Assembly (NCBI GenBank): GCA_964428935.1
Contig: CAYSAG010000265.1
Location: 1 to 7,320 of the forward strand
Direction: 5' to 3'
DNA from: JAADHY01 sp964428935
Lineage (GTDB): Bacteria; Planctomycetota; Planctomycetia; Planctomycetales; Planctomycetaceae
DNA length: 7,320 bases
The stretch's first letter is position 1; each line of letters starts with the position of its first letter. The translations under genes and the position numbers were made by a program. Below, one piece after another: positions 1 to 6,152 of this stretch. The notes under the pieces were generated by a model. It saw nothing but the letters and a program-made list of their open reading frames with translations, ran no database searches and had not been told where the DNA came from.

Positions 1-385
1 GACCGATCCAAAAGTTACCACCGGCACATCTGCATTAAGAACGCAGGCCGACAAACTATTAAAAGATTGCTTGCCGTGTCTTGAGCGTAGCATGATGATA
101 CTCGGAGACATTCCGTTGACTCGTGCATGGTCATATTTCCGTGATTTAATTTGGCGTCATTTTATGTCCAACCTGCAGCAATTGGCCCGTCTTAAATTAG
201 CCGTGGCTGGCAACTCGCCTGTAAACGGTATCTGTATGCTTATAGATTTATTTAAAGGACGCAAATGTCTTCCGGATCTTGTGGGAATGCTGTCGCTGCT
301 AAAAATGATGATCTCCGATGTTAGAAATATATTGTTCCAGAAATTCAACATTGATATGCCAAATATTGCGATGAGCGTAGGCGGG
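1..385. other. Low-GC segment of foreign composition with a sharp right-hand edge
   Basis: By hand count 155 of the first 360 bases are G or C (43%), against 63% in sampled lines elsewhere. The change is abrupt: up to about position 380 the sequence is rich in A/T runs, and from about 382 onward it becomes GC-rich within roughly 20 bases. I see no tRNA, integrase, transposase or clear terminal inverted repeat at the edge. It could be the end of a horizontally acquired island, a mobile-element remnant, or an assembly or cloning chimera joining DNA of two organisms. The sequence alone cannot separate these. The compositional break is seen directly; the explanation is inference. Confidence 0.75.
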
Positions 386-661
386 ACAATTACAGCGCCC
401 CACGGGTTGGTGCTTTGTCAAGCGCCGCAGCTGGGCGGGAAAGGCCTGCGGGGCGGACAGCGGTTCTCGAGTTCGGCACGCGTGGTTCGCCACGAACGGC
501 CCCAGCGCAAGACTCAATCGGGCACCGGCACGGTGTCGAGAATTTGCTGCAGAATGGTTCGAGCACGTTCCCGCTGTCCTTCTCGTACCAACCCGCGGCA
601 AATGATTCGGTGGGCGAGGACGGGAATGACGAGGCTCTTGACGTCGTCCGGCACGACGTAG
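2..661 (+). CDS. Partial unrecognised reading frame, cut by the window edge and probably chimeric past about 395
   Basis: This frame is already open at the left edge and has no stop until TAG at 659-661. The first 130 or so codons lie in the 43% GC segment, where a stop-free run that long is unlikely by chance. They translate to a plausible helical protein, Met- and Leu-rich, with a Leu/Met/Ile-rich stretch encoded around 270-330. I do not recognise the family. Beyond about position 395 the translation turns Arg/Ser/Pro-rich and overlaps the end of the MoxR gene on the other strand by 148 bases, so that part is probably out-of-frame readthrough, not protein. In-frame ATGs exist at 101 and 104, and a TTG at 71, but the true start is probably outside the window. 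It could be the 3' part of a gene truncated at the compositional junction. The other two plus-strand frames are stopped within 90 bases. Confidence 0.28.
   Translation, partial: TDPKVTTGTSALRTQADKLLKDCLPCLERSMMILGDIPLTRAWSYFRDLIWRHFMSNLQQLARLKLAVAGNSPVNGICMLIDLFKGRKCLPDLVGMLSLLKMMISDVRNILFQKFNIDMPNIAMSVGGTITAPHGLVLCQAPQLGGKGLRGGQRFSSSARVVRHERPQRKTQSGTGTVSRICCRMVRARSRCPSRTNPRQMIRWARTGMTRLLTSSGTT
481..494 (-). terminator. Weak hairpin just past the MoxR stop, possible terminator
   Basis: A perfect 5-bp stem (CGTGG/CCACG) encloses a 4-base loop that reads TTCG on the plus strand and CGAA on the minus strand. It lies about 20 bases beyond the MoxR stop codon in the direction of transcription. 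There is no T-tract after it on the minus strand, so intrinsic termination would be inefficient. In GC-rich DNA a stem this short can arise by chance. Confidence 0.2.
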
Positions 662-1479
662 TCGCGACCTTCCGTCAAAGCCAAAGCCTGACTGGCTCGG
701 TACAGCGTCAACGCGCCGCGCGTGCTCACGCCCAGCTCGAGTTCGTCGTGGTTTCGCGTCGCCGTGACAATGTTGAGCAAGTAGTCCTTAATTGCGTCGT
801 CCACTCGCACCTCACGCACCGACTGCTGCAACTGAAGCAGCTCGTCGGTCGAAAGCACGGCTTCCAGGCGGTCGACCGGTTCCCCCTGCCGGTGGTTGGC
901 CAAGATCTCTTTTTCGATTTCGAAGTCTGGGTACCCGATGCCAATGCAAAGCATGAAGCGGTCGAGCTGGTTTTCTGGAAGTGGGAAGACGCCTTCGTAC
1001 TCGAACGGGTTTTGCGTAGCCAATACAAAGAACGGTCGCTTCAGCTGGTAAGTCTTTCCTTCGACCGACACTTGCCGCTCATTCATCGCCTCCAGCAGCG
1101 CGCTCTGCGTTCGAGGCGTGGCGCGGTTGATTTCGTCGGCCAGCAGAATGTTGGTGAAGACCGGACCGGGACGAAACTCGAACTCACCCAGGTTGGCCCG
1201 GTAGACGCTGGCTCCAATGATGTCACTGGGCAGCATGTCCGGCGTGCACTGAAGGCGGGTGAACTCGCAGTTGAGGCTCTTGGCCAGGGCCTTGGCCAGT
1301 GAGGTTTTGCCGACCCCCGGAGCGTCCTCAATCAGAATGTGGCCTTCGGCCAACAAGGCCACGGTCGCTAGTCGAACGGCCTCCGGCTTGCCCAGCAGCA
1401 CGCTAGAAACGTTCGCTTCCAATCTGCGAATCAGGGCAGTGGCTTCCAGCGCGACGGCCGTTTCGGAATCTCGTGCCAT
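514..1479 (-). CDS. MoxR-family AAA+ ATPase
   Basis: The 321-residue product is a cytoplasmic AAA+ ATPase of the MoxR family. Such proteins are thought to act as chaperones that help activate or assemble partner complexes, often encoded next to DUF58 and von Willebrand factor A proteins. Visible motifs: Walker A APGVGKTS at residues 53-60, Walker B ILLADEIN at 111-118 (D115/E116), sensor 1 ATQNP at 154-158, a likely arginine finger in ENQLDRF (R174), and sensor 2 GVSTRGALTL at 250-259. The helical lid follows, including GRDYVVPDDV at 271-280. Length and motif order match full-length family members, so it looks intact. The ATG at 1479 is preceded by AGGAG five bases away, which supports this start. 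No DUF58 gene follows it; the DNA past its end is a short GC-rich stretch and then the low-GC segment. Its client protein cannot be deduced from this window. Family assignment is very secure; the precise role is unknown. Confidence 0.96.
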   Translation of the reverse strand: MARDSETAVALEATALIRRLEANVSSVLLGKPEAVRLATVALLAEGHILIEDAPGVGKTSLAKALAKSLNCEFTRLQCTPDMLPSDIIGASVYRANLGEFEFRPGPVFTNILLADEINRATPRTQSALLEAMNERQVSVEGKTYQLKRPFFVLATQNPFEYEGVFPLPENQLDRFMLCIGIGYPDFEIEKEILANHRQGEPVDRLEAVLSTDELLQLQQSVREVRVDDAIKDYLLNIVTATRNHDELELGVSTRGALTLYRASQALALTEGRDYVVPDDVKSLVIPVLAHRIICRGLVREGQRERARTILQQILDTVPVPD

Positions 1480-1484
1480 TTTTT

Positions 1485-1489
1485 CTCCT
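1485..1489 (-). promoter_or_regulatory. Ribosome binding site of the MoxR gene
   Basis: On the minus strand AGGAG stands five adenines before the ATG at 1479. It is the strongest Shine-Dalgarno match in the window and fixes the MoxR start. The other genes here have weaker or no such sites. Confidence 0.8.
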
Positions 1490-1657
1490 GTCTTTCCCGG
1501 GGACGCTTTTTCGAGCGGAGACTGGACTCGAATGTTGCTCTGACGACGTGCGCGCAGTCTTTTTCAGACGGCCTCGGACGGCGTTGGAGGAACCTCTTCG
1601 AACCGTGCACCCCAAGGGACGGCAGCCAGCCCGCCAACAGCCGCTGACCAACGGGCC

Positions 1658-1686
1658 ATTATAAACCGTGTCGCTGGCGAAAAAAG
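1658..1686 (-). promoter_or_regulatory. Candidate sigma-70-type promoter for MoxR: TATAAT with a T-tract at -35
   Basis: Read on the minus strand, positions 1663 to 1658 spell a perfect TATAAT -10 box, a striking match in GC-rich DNA. Seventeen bases upstream, 1686 to 1681 read TTTTTT, a poor -35 match (two of six) that might act more like an AT-rich contact element. Transcription would start near 1651, giving a leader of about 170 bases before the MoxR ATG. The -10 match is seen directly; promoter function is inference. Confidence 0.45.
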
Positions 1687-1691
1687 TGGCT

Positions 1692-1711
1692 TCGGGCGGC
1701 AGGGCCCGAAC
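1692..1711 (-). other. Hairpin followed by a T7 tract on the minus strand
   Basis: TTCGGGC at 1692-1698 pairs perfectly with GCCCGAA at 1705-1711 around a 6-base loop. On the minus strand the stem is followed by GCCAC and then seven T (1686-1680), which resembles an intrinsic terminator. No minus-strand gene precedes it within the window, so it would stop only antisense or upstream readthrough before the MoxR promoter. Alternatively it is an operator-like palindrome next to the -35 region. Confidence 0.4.
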
Positions 1712-1946
1712 GGCGCGGTTCGCGTGCGTTTGCAATTGCCTTCGGCCAGAGGCATCATGTCTGGACGGTCTTGCCTCGTAACCACCCTTTGGCTTCCTGC
1801 CCAAAGACGGCCTGGGTGAGGCCCTGTGGAAGTCACTCAGACTTGGGTGGCCGACCAAACCGACGTCGCCAGCCCAGTCGGCTCGGACACGGCCTGAACC
1901 CTGCCCACAAGAAACGCACGCCTTTTGTCGGAAACCTGACCAAGCT

Positions 1947-1951
1947 GGGAG
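1947..1951 (+). promoter_or_regulatory. Probable ribosome binding site of the secreted protein gene
   Basis: GGGAG lies nine bases before the ATG at 1961. The match is partial but the spacing is suitable. It favours this ATG over any downstream start, although that leaves an unusually long N-region before the signal-peptide core. Confidence 0.45.
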
Positions 1952-1960
1952 CGTGTCGAA

Positions 1961-4705
1961 ATGAACGGACCTGCGAAGACGTGGAGCTGCGCACTGGCAC
2001 CCAACTGGAACTTCACCCCCGTCGCCAACACGAACGTTCGCTTCCGAGACCGACTGGCCGGGCGTCTGACTGCAACGTTGGCTACGGCGGCCGTGGCTCT
2101 TTGCCTTCTGGTCTGTGCGCTGCGGCCCGCAGCGGCCGAGCAGCCGAAAACGCTTCGAGTTCTGCAGGACCAGTACCCGCGAGCGTTCTTTTTCCGTTCC
2201 GCCGAAGGCTTCGCAGCCAATCCGCGCATCAGCTACGAGCAATGGGAGGCTCAGTTCGAACGGCTCATGGGCATTGAAGGCAAAGTGTTGGAGGAGGAAG
2301 TGCCCGGCCGTTCGATTCGCAACATTGACTTCTTCACGCGGTTCAAGAAGCGGCACCCGGACCAACTGGTCTTGCTTCACTACAACGGAAACGCTCGCGA
2401 CCCACGGGACGACGGCGGTCGGTTCTTTGCCGGACATTGGCTCTACTACAACGGCGCGAAAATCTTGGACGACGTCCCGGCTGAAAACGGCGAGACAGAA
2501 ATTCGCGTCGACCACCCGGAGCTGTTCCATGTCAACGTGGGTCGCTACCGTGACCGAAACGAAGACATTGGGCTGTGTCGGTTGGACGAGCGGGGCCGTC
2601 CCGACTGGAACTACGCCGAGCAGGTGCAGCTGGTCTCGGTCGACCTGAAACGAAAAGTGCTCCGCGTGCGGCGCGGCTGTTACGGCACCCAACCGTTGCC
2701 GTTCGAAGGCGGTCGAGCCTACGCGGCGGCTCACGTGACCGAAGGCCCGTGGGGACGAAAGTCGCACTTGCTCTGGTTCTACAACTACTCGACCCGTTGT
2801 CCCCGCGACGCTCAGGGCCGCACCTGTGCCGACGTCCTGGCCGACGACGTCGCTCGGCGGTTTGCACCGGGCGGCCAACTGACGGCGTTCGACGGACTGG
2901 AGTTCGACGTGCTGCACCACCGAGTGGCTCCCACACGCGGCGGTCGTGGCCCCGACTGCGACGCCGACGGACAGCCGGACAGCGGCTTTTTCGACGGCGT
3001 GAACACGTACGGAGTCGGTGTCATTGAGCTCTGTCGCCAGCTCCGGCAGAAAATGGGCGACAAGAAGCTCATCCTGGCCGACGGCATGAGTGTCAACAAC
3101 CAACGGGCCTTCGGTTTGCTCAACGGCATTGAAAGCGAAGGCTGGCCCACCCTGTCCGACTGGGAAGCCAAAGACTGGTCCGGGGGCTTGAACCGCCACT
3201 TCTTTTGGCGAGACAACGCTCGACCTCCCGTCCTCAACTACATCAACCACAAGTTTGTGACTCACGGGCCGATTCCCGGCATTGTTCGGCGGCCGCGCGT
3301 TCCGTTTTCTGCTCACCGTCTGGTTTTCGCCGCGGCCGTCTTCACCGACTCGGCCATTTGCTACAGCTACGGGCCGCCGAAGGAACCGCACGAGCTGATT
3401 GGTGTGTGGGACGAGTTGTGGAAGGGGCAGGAGCGACAAGTGGGTTGGCTGGGCCGGCCGCTGGGGCCCGCCGTTCGGCTGGGTGAGCAAGCCCCGGACC
3501 TGCTTCAGGGACGCGGACGCCGCGCCGAGCAGCTGCGTCAATTGTGCGCCGGCCCCGGCCTGCGTTTCGACGTCGACGGCGACGCCGTCCGGGTCGCCCC
3601 GGCGAAAACGGGCCAGGCCGCTTCGACCAGTGCCTCCCAAGCCCGTGCAAGCCAGACCGTCCCGTCCCAGCGCAGTCCGGAACTGCGGTTCTTGCTGAAA
3701 GGCGTTCCGACCAACGGCCCGGACCTGCTGGTGTCGCTGACCATTCGGGCCGAGCGACTGCGGGCCTACCCGCCGGAAATGGCTCGGCTGGTCTGGGTCG
3801 GCACGGCCGAACCAGAAGGCAAGTTGGTTCGCCCCGACTTGCCCTTTGTCGGCATGACATTGCGACACCAGCCCGAACAGCCGCTCGACCAGCGCACAGG
3901 AGCCATGCTCCGGTACATTCCGCGGCGAGCGGTCCAGGGTGAGACGCACGACGCCTACCTCACTCACCCCCCTTACCGTTCGGCCAAGGGGGCCGTCTTT
4001 TGGACGCGCGACGTGCACGTTCCGCCGGGCGGACGTTTGACGTTCTACACCACCTTGGGCGAACGAAGTCCGCAGCGAAGCGACGGGGTCGTGTTCTTGG
4101 TGTTGGTGGCCGAGCTGAAGGACGGACAGCCCGGGCCTTTCGAGAAAGTGTTCGAGCACACCCAGAAGGCGTTCCGCTGGGTCCGGCACGAAGTGTCGCT
4201 CCAGCGTTGGGCGGGCAAAACGGTGCGGCTGAAGTTTGTCGCGGACTGCGGACCGAACGACAACGCCACCACCGACCACGCTCACTGGGGCGACGTGTGG
4301 GTCACCGGTCCGAACGGCCCCGAAGAATTCACACCGCCGGTTCGGTTCATGACCTGGGCCAACCAGCGCCCGTTCCGCTCGTACTTCTACTTCTCGGACG
4401 TCCGAACCCCGCAGGTCGACTTGGAGGTTCGAGTGGAAGGAATTGAGCCCGTTTGGATTTCCAATTTGACCGTCCACGCTCACCCGGACGTCGTCTACCG
4501 GGTCTTCGAGCACGGATTGGTGCTTGCCAACCCGTCGCCGCGTCCCTACCGTTTTGACTTGGCTCAGCTGTTGCCCGGCCAACGGTTTCGCCGTCTTCGA
4601 GGCACGCCTTTGCAAGACCCGCAGACCAACAATGGCCGACCGGTCGGCGACCAGTTGACGCTTCCGGCCCGCGACGCCTTGTTCCTGGTCCGAGTGGAAC
4701 CGTGA
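1961..4705 (+). CDS. Large secreted protein: putative glycoside-hydrolase-like barrel, jelly-roll domain and C-terminal beta domain
   Basis: The 914-residue product is probably exported. Basic residues at 27-35 precede a hydrophobic core at about 36-54 and an Ala-rich cleavage site, most likely after A59. The N-region is long. Residues 60-545 alternate strands and helices like a TIM barrel: HYNGNARDP at 140-148, an inserted beta segment ending VRRGCYGTQ (236-244), DGLEFDVLHH at 311-320, FFDGVN at 343-348, ADGMSVNNQR at 373-382 and NGIESEGWP at 388-396. Acidic residues such as D311, E314, D316, E391 and E393 sit where retaining glycoside-hydrolase-like barrels place catalytic groups, but I cannot assign them. 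A DxDxDGxxD loop lies at 332-340. A Ser/Ala/Gln-rich linker (548-574) leads to a beta-rich domain (about 655-783) resembling galactose-binding jelly rolls, ending in WGDVWV. The last 120 residues look like the beta domain that often closes hydrolase barrels. Substrate is unknown and it may be non-catalytic. The frame is uninterrupted. Confidence 0.85.
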   Translation: MNGPAKTWSCALAPNWNFTPVANTNVRFRDRLAGRLTATLATAAVALCLLVCALRPAAAEQPKTLRVLQDQYPRAFFFRSAEGFAANPRISYEQWEAQFERLMGIEGKVLEEEVPGRSIRNIDFFTRFKKRHPDQLVLLHYNGNARDPRDDGGRFFAGHWLYYNGAKILDDVPAENGETEIRVDHPELFHVNVGRYRDRNEDIGLCRLDERGRPDWNYAEQVQLVSVDLKRKVLRVRRGCYGTQPLPFEGGRAYAAAHVTEGPWGRKSHLLWFYNYSTRCPRDAQGRTCADVLADDVARRFAPGGQLTAFDGLEFDVLHHRVAPTRGGRGPDCDADGQPDSGFFDGVNTYGVGVIELCRQLRQKMGDKKLILADGMSVNNQRAFGLLNGIESEGWPTLSDWEAKDWSGGLNRHFFWRDNARPPVLNYINHKFVTHGPIPGIVRRPRVPFSAHRLVFAAAVFTDSAICYSYGPPKEPHELIGVWDELWKGQERQVGWLGRPLGPAVRLGEQAPDLLQGRGRRAEQLRQLCAGPGLRFDVDGDAVRVAPAKTGQAASTSASQARASQTVPSQRSPELRFLLKGVPTNGPDLLVSLTIRAERLRAYPPEMARLVWVGTAEPEGKLVRPDLPFVGMTLRHQPEQPLDQRTGAMLRYIPRRAVQGETHDAYLTHPPYRSAKGAVFWTRDVHVPPGGRLTFYTTLGERSPQRSDGVVFLVLVAELKDGQPGPFEKVFEHTQKAFRWVRHEVSLQRWAGKTVRLKFVADCGPNDNATTDHAHWGDVWVTGPNGPEEFTPPVRFMTWANQRPFRSYFYFSDVRTPQVDLEVRVEGIEPVWISNLTVHAHPDVVYRVFEHGLVLANPSPRPYRFDLAQLLPGQRFRRLRGTPLQDPQTNNGRPVGDQLTLPARDALFLVRVEP

Positions 4706-4891
4706 CGGCCGAGCGGCAGGCTTGGGCGGACTTCAGCCCGGAGTGTTCTCGAGCGTGCCCGAGCAGCAAGAATGCGCGGCGGCCGGGAATTGCCGAAGCC
4801 AGCTCGCCGGCCACAGGTCGGAACCGGCCGCAAACGCGTGGCTGCTTCCGGCGCTTCGCTGCCGACCCTTGGCTCTCATTCGCTGTGGCTC

Positions 4892-6082
4892 ATGAAGGTC
4901 AAGTGCCAGCCCGAGGACTTTCAGGTCGAGGAGCTCACCGACTTTCCGCTCGACGGTGGCCCTTACGCGGTCTACCGACTGACGAAGCGCGGCGTCGGCA
5001 CACCCGAGGCGGTCGAGCTGGTGGCGCGCTGCTGGAACCTGCCTCGACGCCGAATTGCTTACGGCGGCCTGAAAGACCGACACGCGCTGACCACACAACA
5101 CGTCACCATTCACGCAGGGCCTCAGCGCAACCTGACCCGACCGAACCTGACGCTGGAGTACCTCGGGCAGGCCTCGCGTCCCTTCCAGCCCAGCGACATT
5201 CGGGCGAACCGGTTTGTGGTCGTCGTGCGAGACGTTCGGCCGTCGCAGGTGCCGGTCGTCGAGCGGGCACTGCAGGCGGTCGAAACCGACGGGCTGGCCA
5301 ACTACTTCGACGACCAACGGTTCGGCTCGGTCGGGGCCTCGGGCCAGTTCGTCGCTGTTCCGTGGTGTCGAGGAGACTACGAGCGGGCGTTGTGGCTGGC
5401 ACTGGCCGAGCCGTACGAACACGACCGCTCCGACGAGAAGCGTCAGAAACGTCTGCTCCGCCAGCACTGGGGCGACTGGGCCAGGTGCAAGGAGCTGCTC
5501 GGCCGCTCGCACCGGCGCAGCCTCGTCAGCTTTCTGGCCGACCGGCCGAACGACTTCCGCGGTGCTCTGGCTCGACTCAGACAAGACCTGCGCAGCCTCT
5601 ACCTGGCTGCCTTCCAAAGCCACGTGTGGAACCGACTGCTGGCCGAGGTGCTGAGGCAAGAGTGCGGCGACGAACGGCTGGTGCCGGTCCGGCTTCGTTT
5701 CGGCCCGGTGCCGTTTCCCTGCGGGTTGAGCGAGGCGGAACGTGGGCGGCTGAGCGAGCTGACGTTGCCGCTGCCGTCGGCTCGCATTCGTCACGAAATC
5801 GGCCCCTACGGCCCGTTGGTCGAACGAATTTTGAGCGACTACGGGCTGACGCTGCGGCAAATGCGAGTCAAGTACCCGCGGGACAGCTTCTTCGCCAAAG
5901 GGTGGCGTCGGGCGTGGGTGGTTCCGAGCTCACTGTCTTGGCAGTTCGAGCCGGACGAGCGTTACTCCGGCCACAGCAAAGTGACGCTGCGGTTCGAGCT
6001 GCCTCGCGGAAGCTACGCCACGCTGCTGGTGAAGCGTCTGGCGGCCGAGACGGAGCGCGAGGGTTGCGACGAGCCGGAGTGA
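4892..6082 (+). CDS. truD: tRNA pseudouridine(13) synthase TruD
   Basis: TruD converts uridine 13 of certain tRNAs to pseudouridine in the cytoplasm. From the ATG at 4892 the product has 396 residues, longer than the E. coli enzyme (349). Family signatures in order: PEDFQVEE at 7-14, YGGLKDRHA at 57-65 with D62 as the expected catalytic aspartate, the strand ANRFVVVVRDV near residue 110, GLANYFDDQRFGS (the conserved NYF-x-x-QRFG block), FQSHVWNRLL in the second half of the catalytic fold, and RGSYATLLVKR close to the C-terminus. The QSHVWNR form is closer to archaeal and eukaryotic Pus7/TruD proteins than to E. coli. The frame also allows ATG at 4772 or GTG at 4838. The extra 40 residues are Arg/Gly-rich and unlike the family, so 4892, where the conserved MK-x-K start lies, is preferred, although no Shine-Dalgarno precedes it. 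It follows the secreted protein gene by 186 bases and may be cotranscribed. Confidence 0.93.
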   Translation: MKVKCQPEDFQVEELTDFPLDGGPYAVYRLTKRGVGTPEAVELVARCWNLPRRRIAYGGLKDRHALTTQHVTIHAGPQRNLTRPNLTLEYLGQASRPFQPSDIRANRFVVVVRDVRPSQVPVVERALQAVETDGLANYFDDQRFGSVGASGQFVAVPWCRGDYERALWLALAEPYEHDRSDEKRQKRLLRQHWGDWARCKELLGRSHRRSLVSFLADRPNDFRGALARLRQDLRSLYLAAFQSHVWNRLLAEVLRQECGDERLVPVRLRFGPVPFPCGLSEAERGRLSELTLPLPSARIRHEIGPYGPLVERILSDYGLTLRQMRVKYPRDSFFAKGWRRAWVVPSSLSWQFEPDERYSGHSKVTLRFELPRGSYATLLVKRLAAETEREGCDEPE

Positions 6083-6131
6083 CCGTCGAGGCTCGGGCGT
6101 GCCGCGCTGGTCGGCCGTCCCGCCGTCGTCA

Positions 6132-6145
6132 CGGGCCTGTGCCCG
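6132..6145. terminator. Short GC hairpin between convergent truD and purQ, possible bidirectional terminator
   Basis: CGGGC at 6132-6136 pairs with GCCCG at 6141-6145 around the 4-base loop CTGT, inside the 70-base gap between the facing stop codons of truD and purQ. The placement suits a shared terminator, but the stem is only 5 bp and no T-tract follows on either strand. This is weak evidence. Confidence 0.25.
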
Positions 6146-6152
6146 CTGGCCG

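Larger units (their letters stand above)
1480..1960. other. Divergent intergenic region between MoxR and the secreted protein gene
   Basis: These 481 bases separate two genes transcribed away from each other. The moxR-proximal half holds a minus-strand promoter-like block (1658-1686) and a hairpin (1692-1711), listed separately. The rest (about 1712-1946) shows only a 5-bp stem at 1809-1823 and no convincing plus-strand promoter. Small open frames here are Arg/Pro-rich and look like noise typical of GC-rich DNA. I see no RNA gene. Confidence 0.6.

Noticed and set aside
390..420. An imperfect inverted repeat (AGCGCC/GGTGCT) at the GC junction, considered as an integron attC-like or element-end site
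   Set aside because: The stem is short with a G-T mismatch, the core RYYYAAC/GTTRRRY boxes do not pair up properly, and no integrase or cassette-like gene is visible.
415..1302. A 295-codon plus-strand frame antisense to the MoxR gene
   Set aside because: The minus-strand frame carries complete Walker A, Walker B and sensor motifs. The plus-strand translation is Val/Gln/Arg-rich with no recognisable domain.
1731..1758. TTGCAA and CATCAT about 16 bases apart as a plus-strand promoter for the secreted protein gene
   Set aside because: Only four of six bases match in each box, and the site is about 200 bases from the start codon. It is no better than expected by chance.
1403..4615. A 1070-codon open frame on the minus strand, antisense to the secreted protein gene and overlapping the MoxR start
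   Set aside because: Its translation is Arg/Val/Gln/Pro-rich without recognisable motifs or a domain pattern, while the plus-strand frame has a signal peptide and coherent barrel motifs. Long antisense frames arise in GC-rich genes because codons that give reverse stops (TTA, CTA, TCA) are rare.
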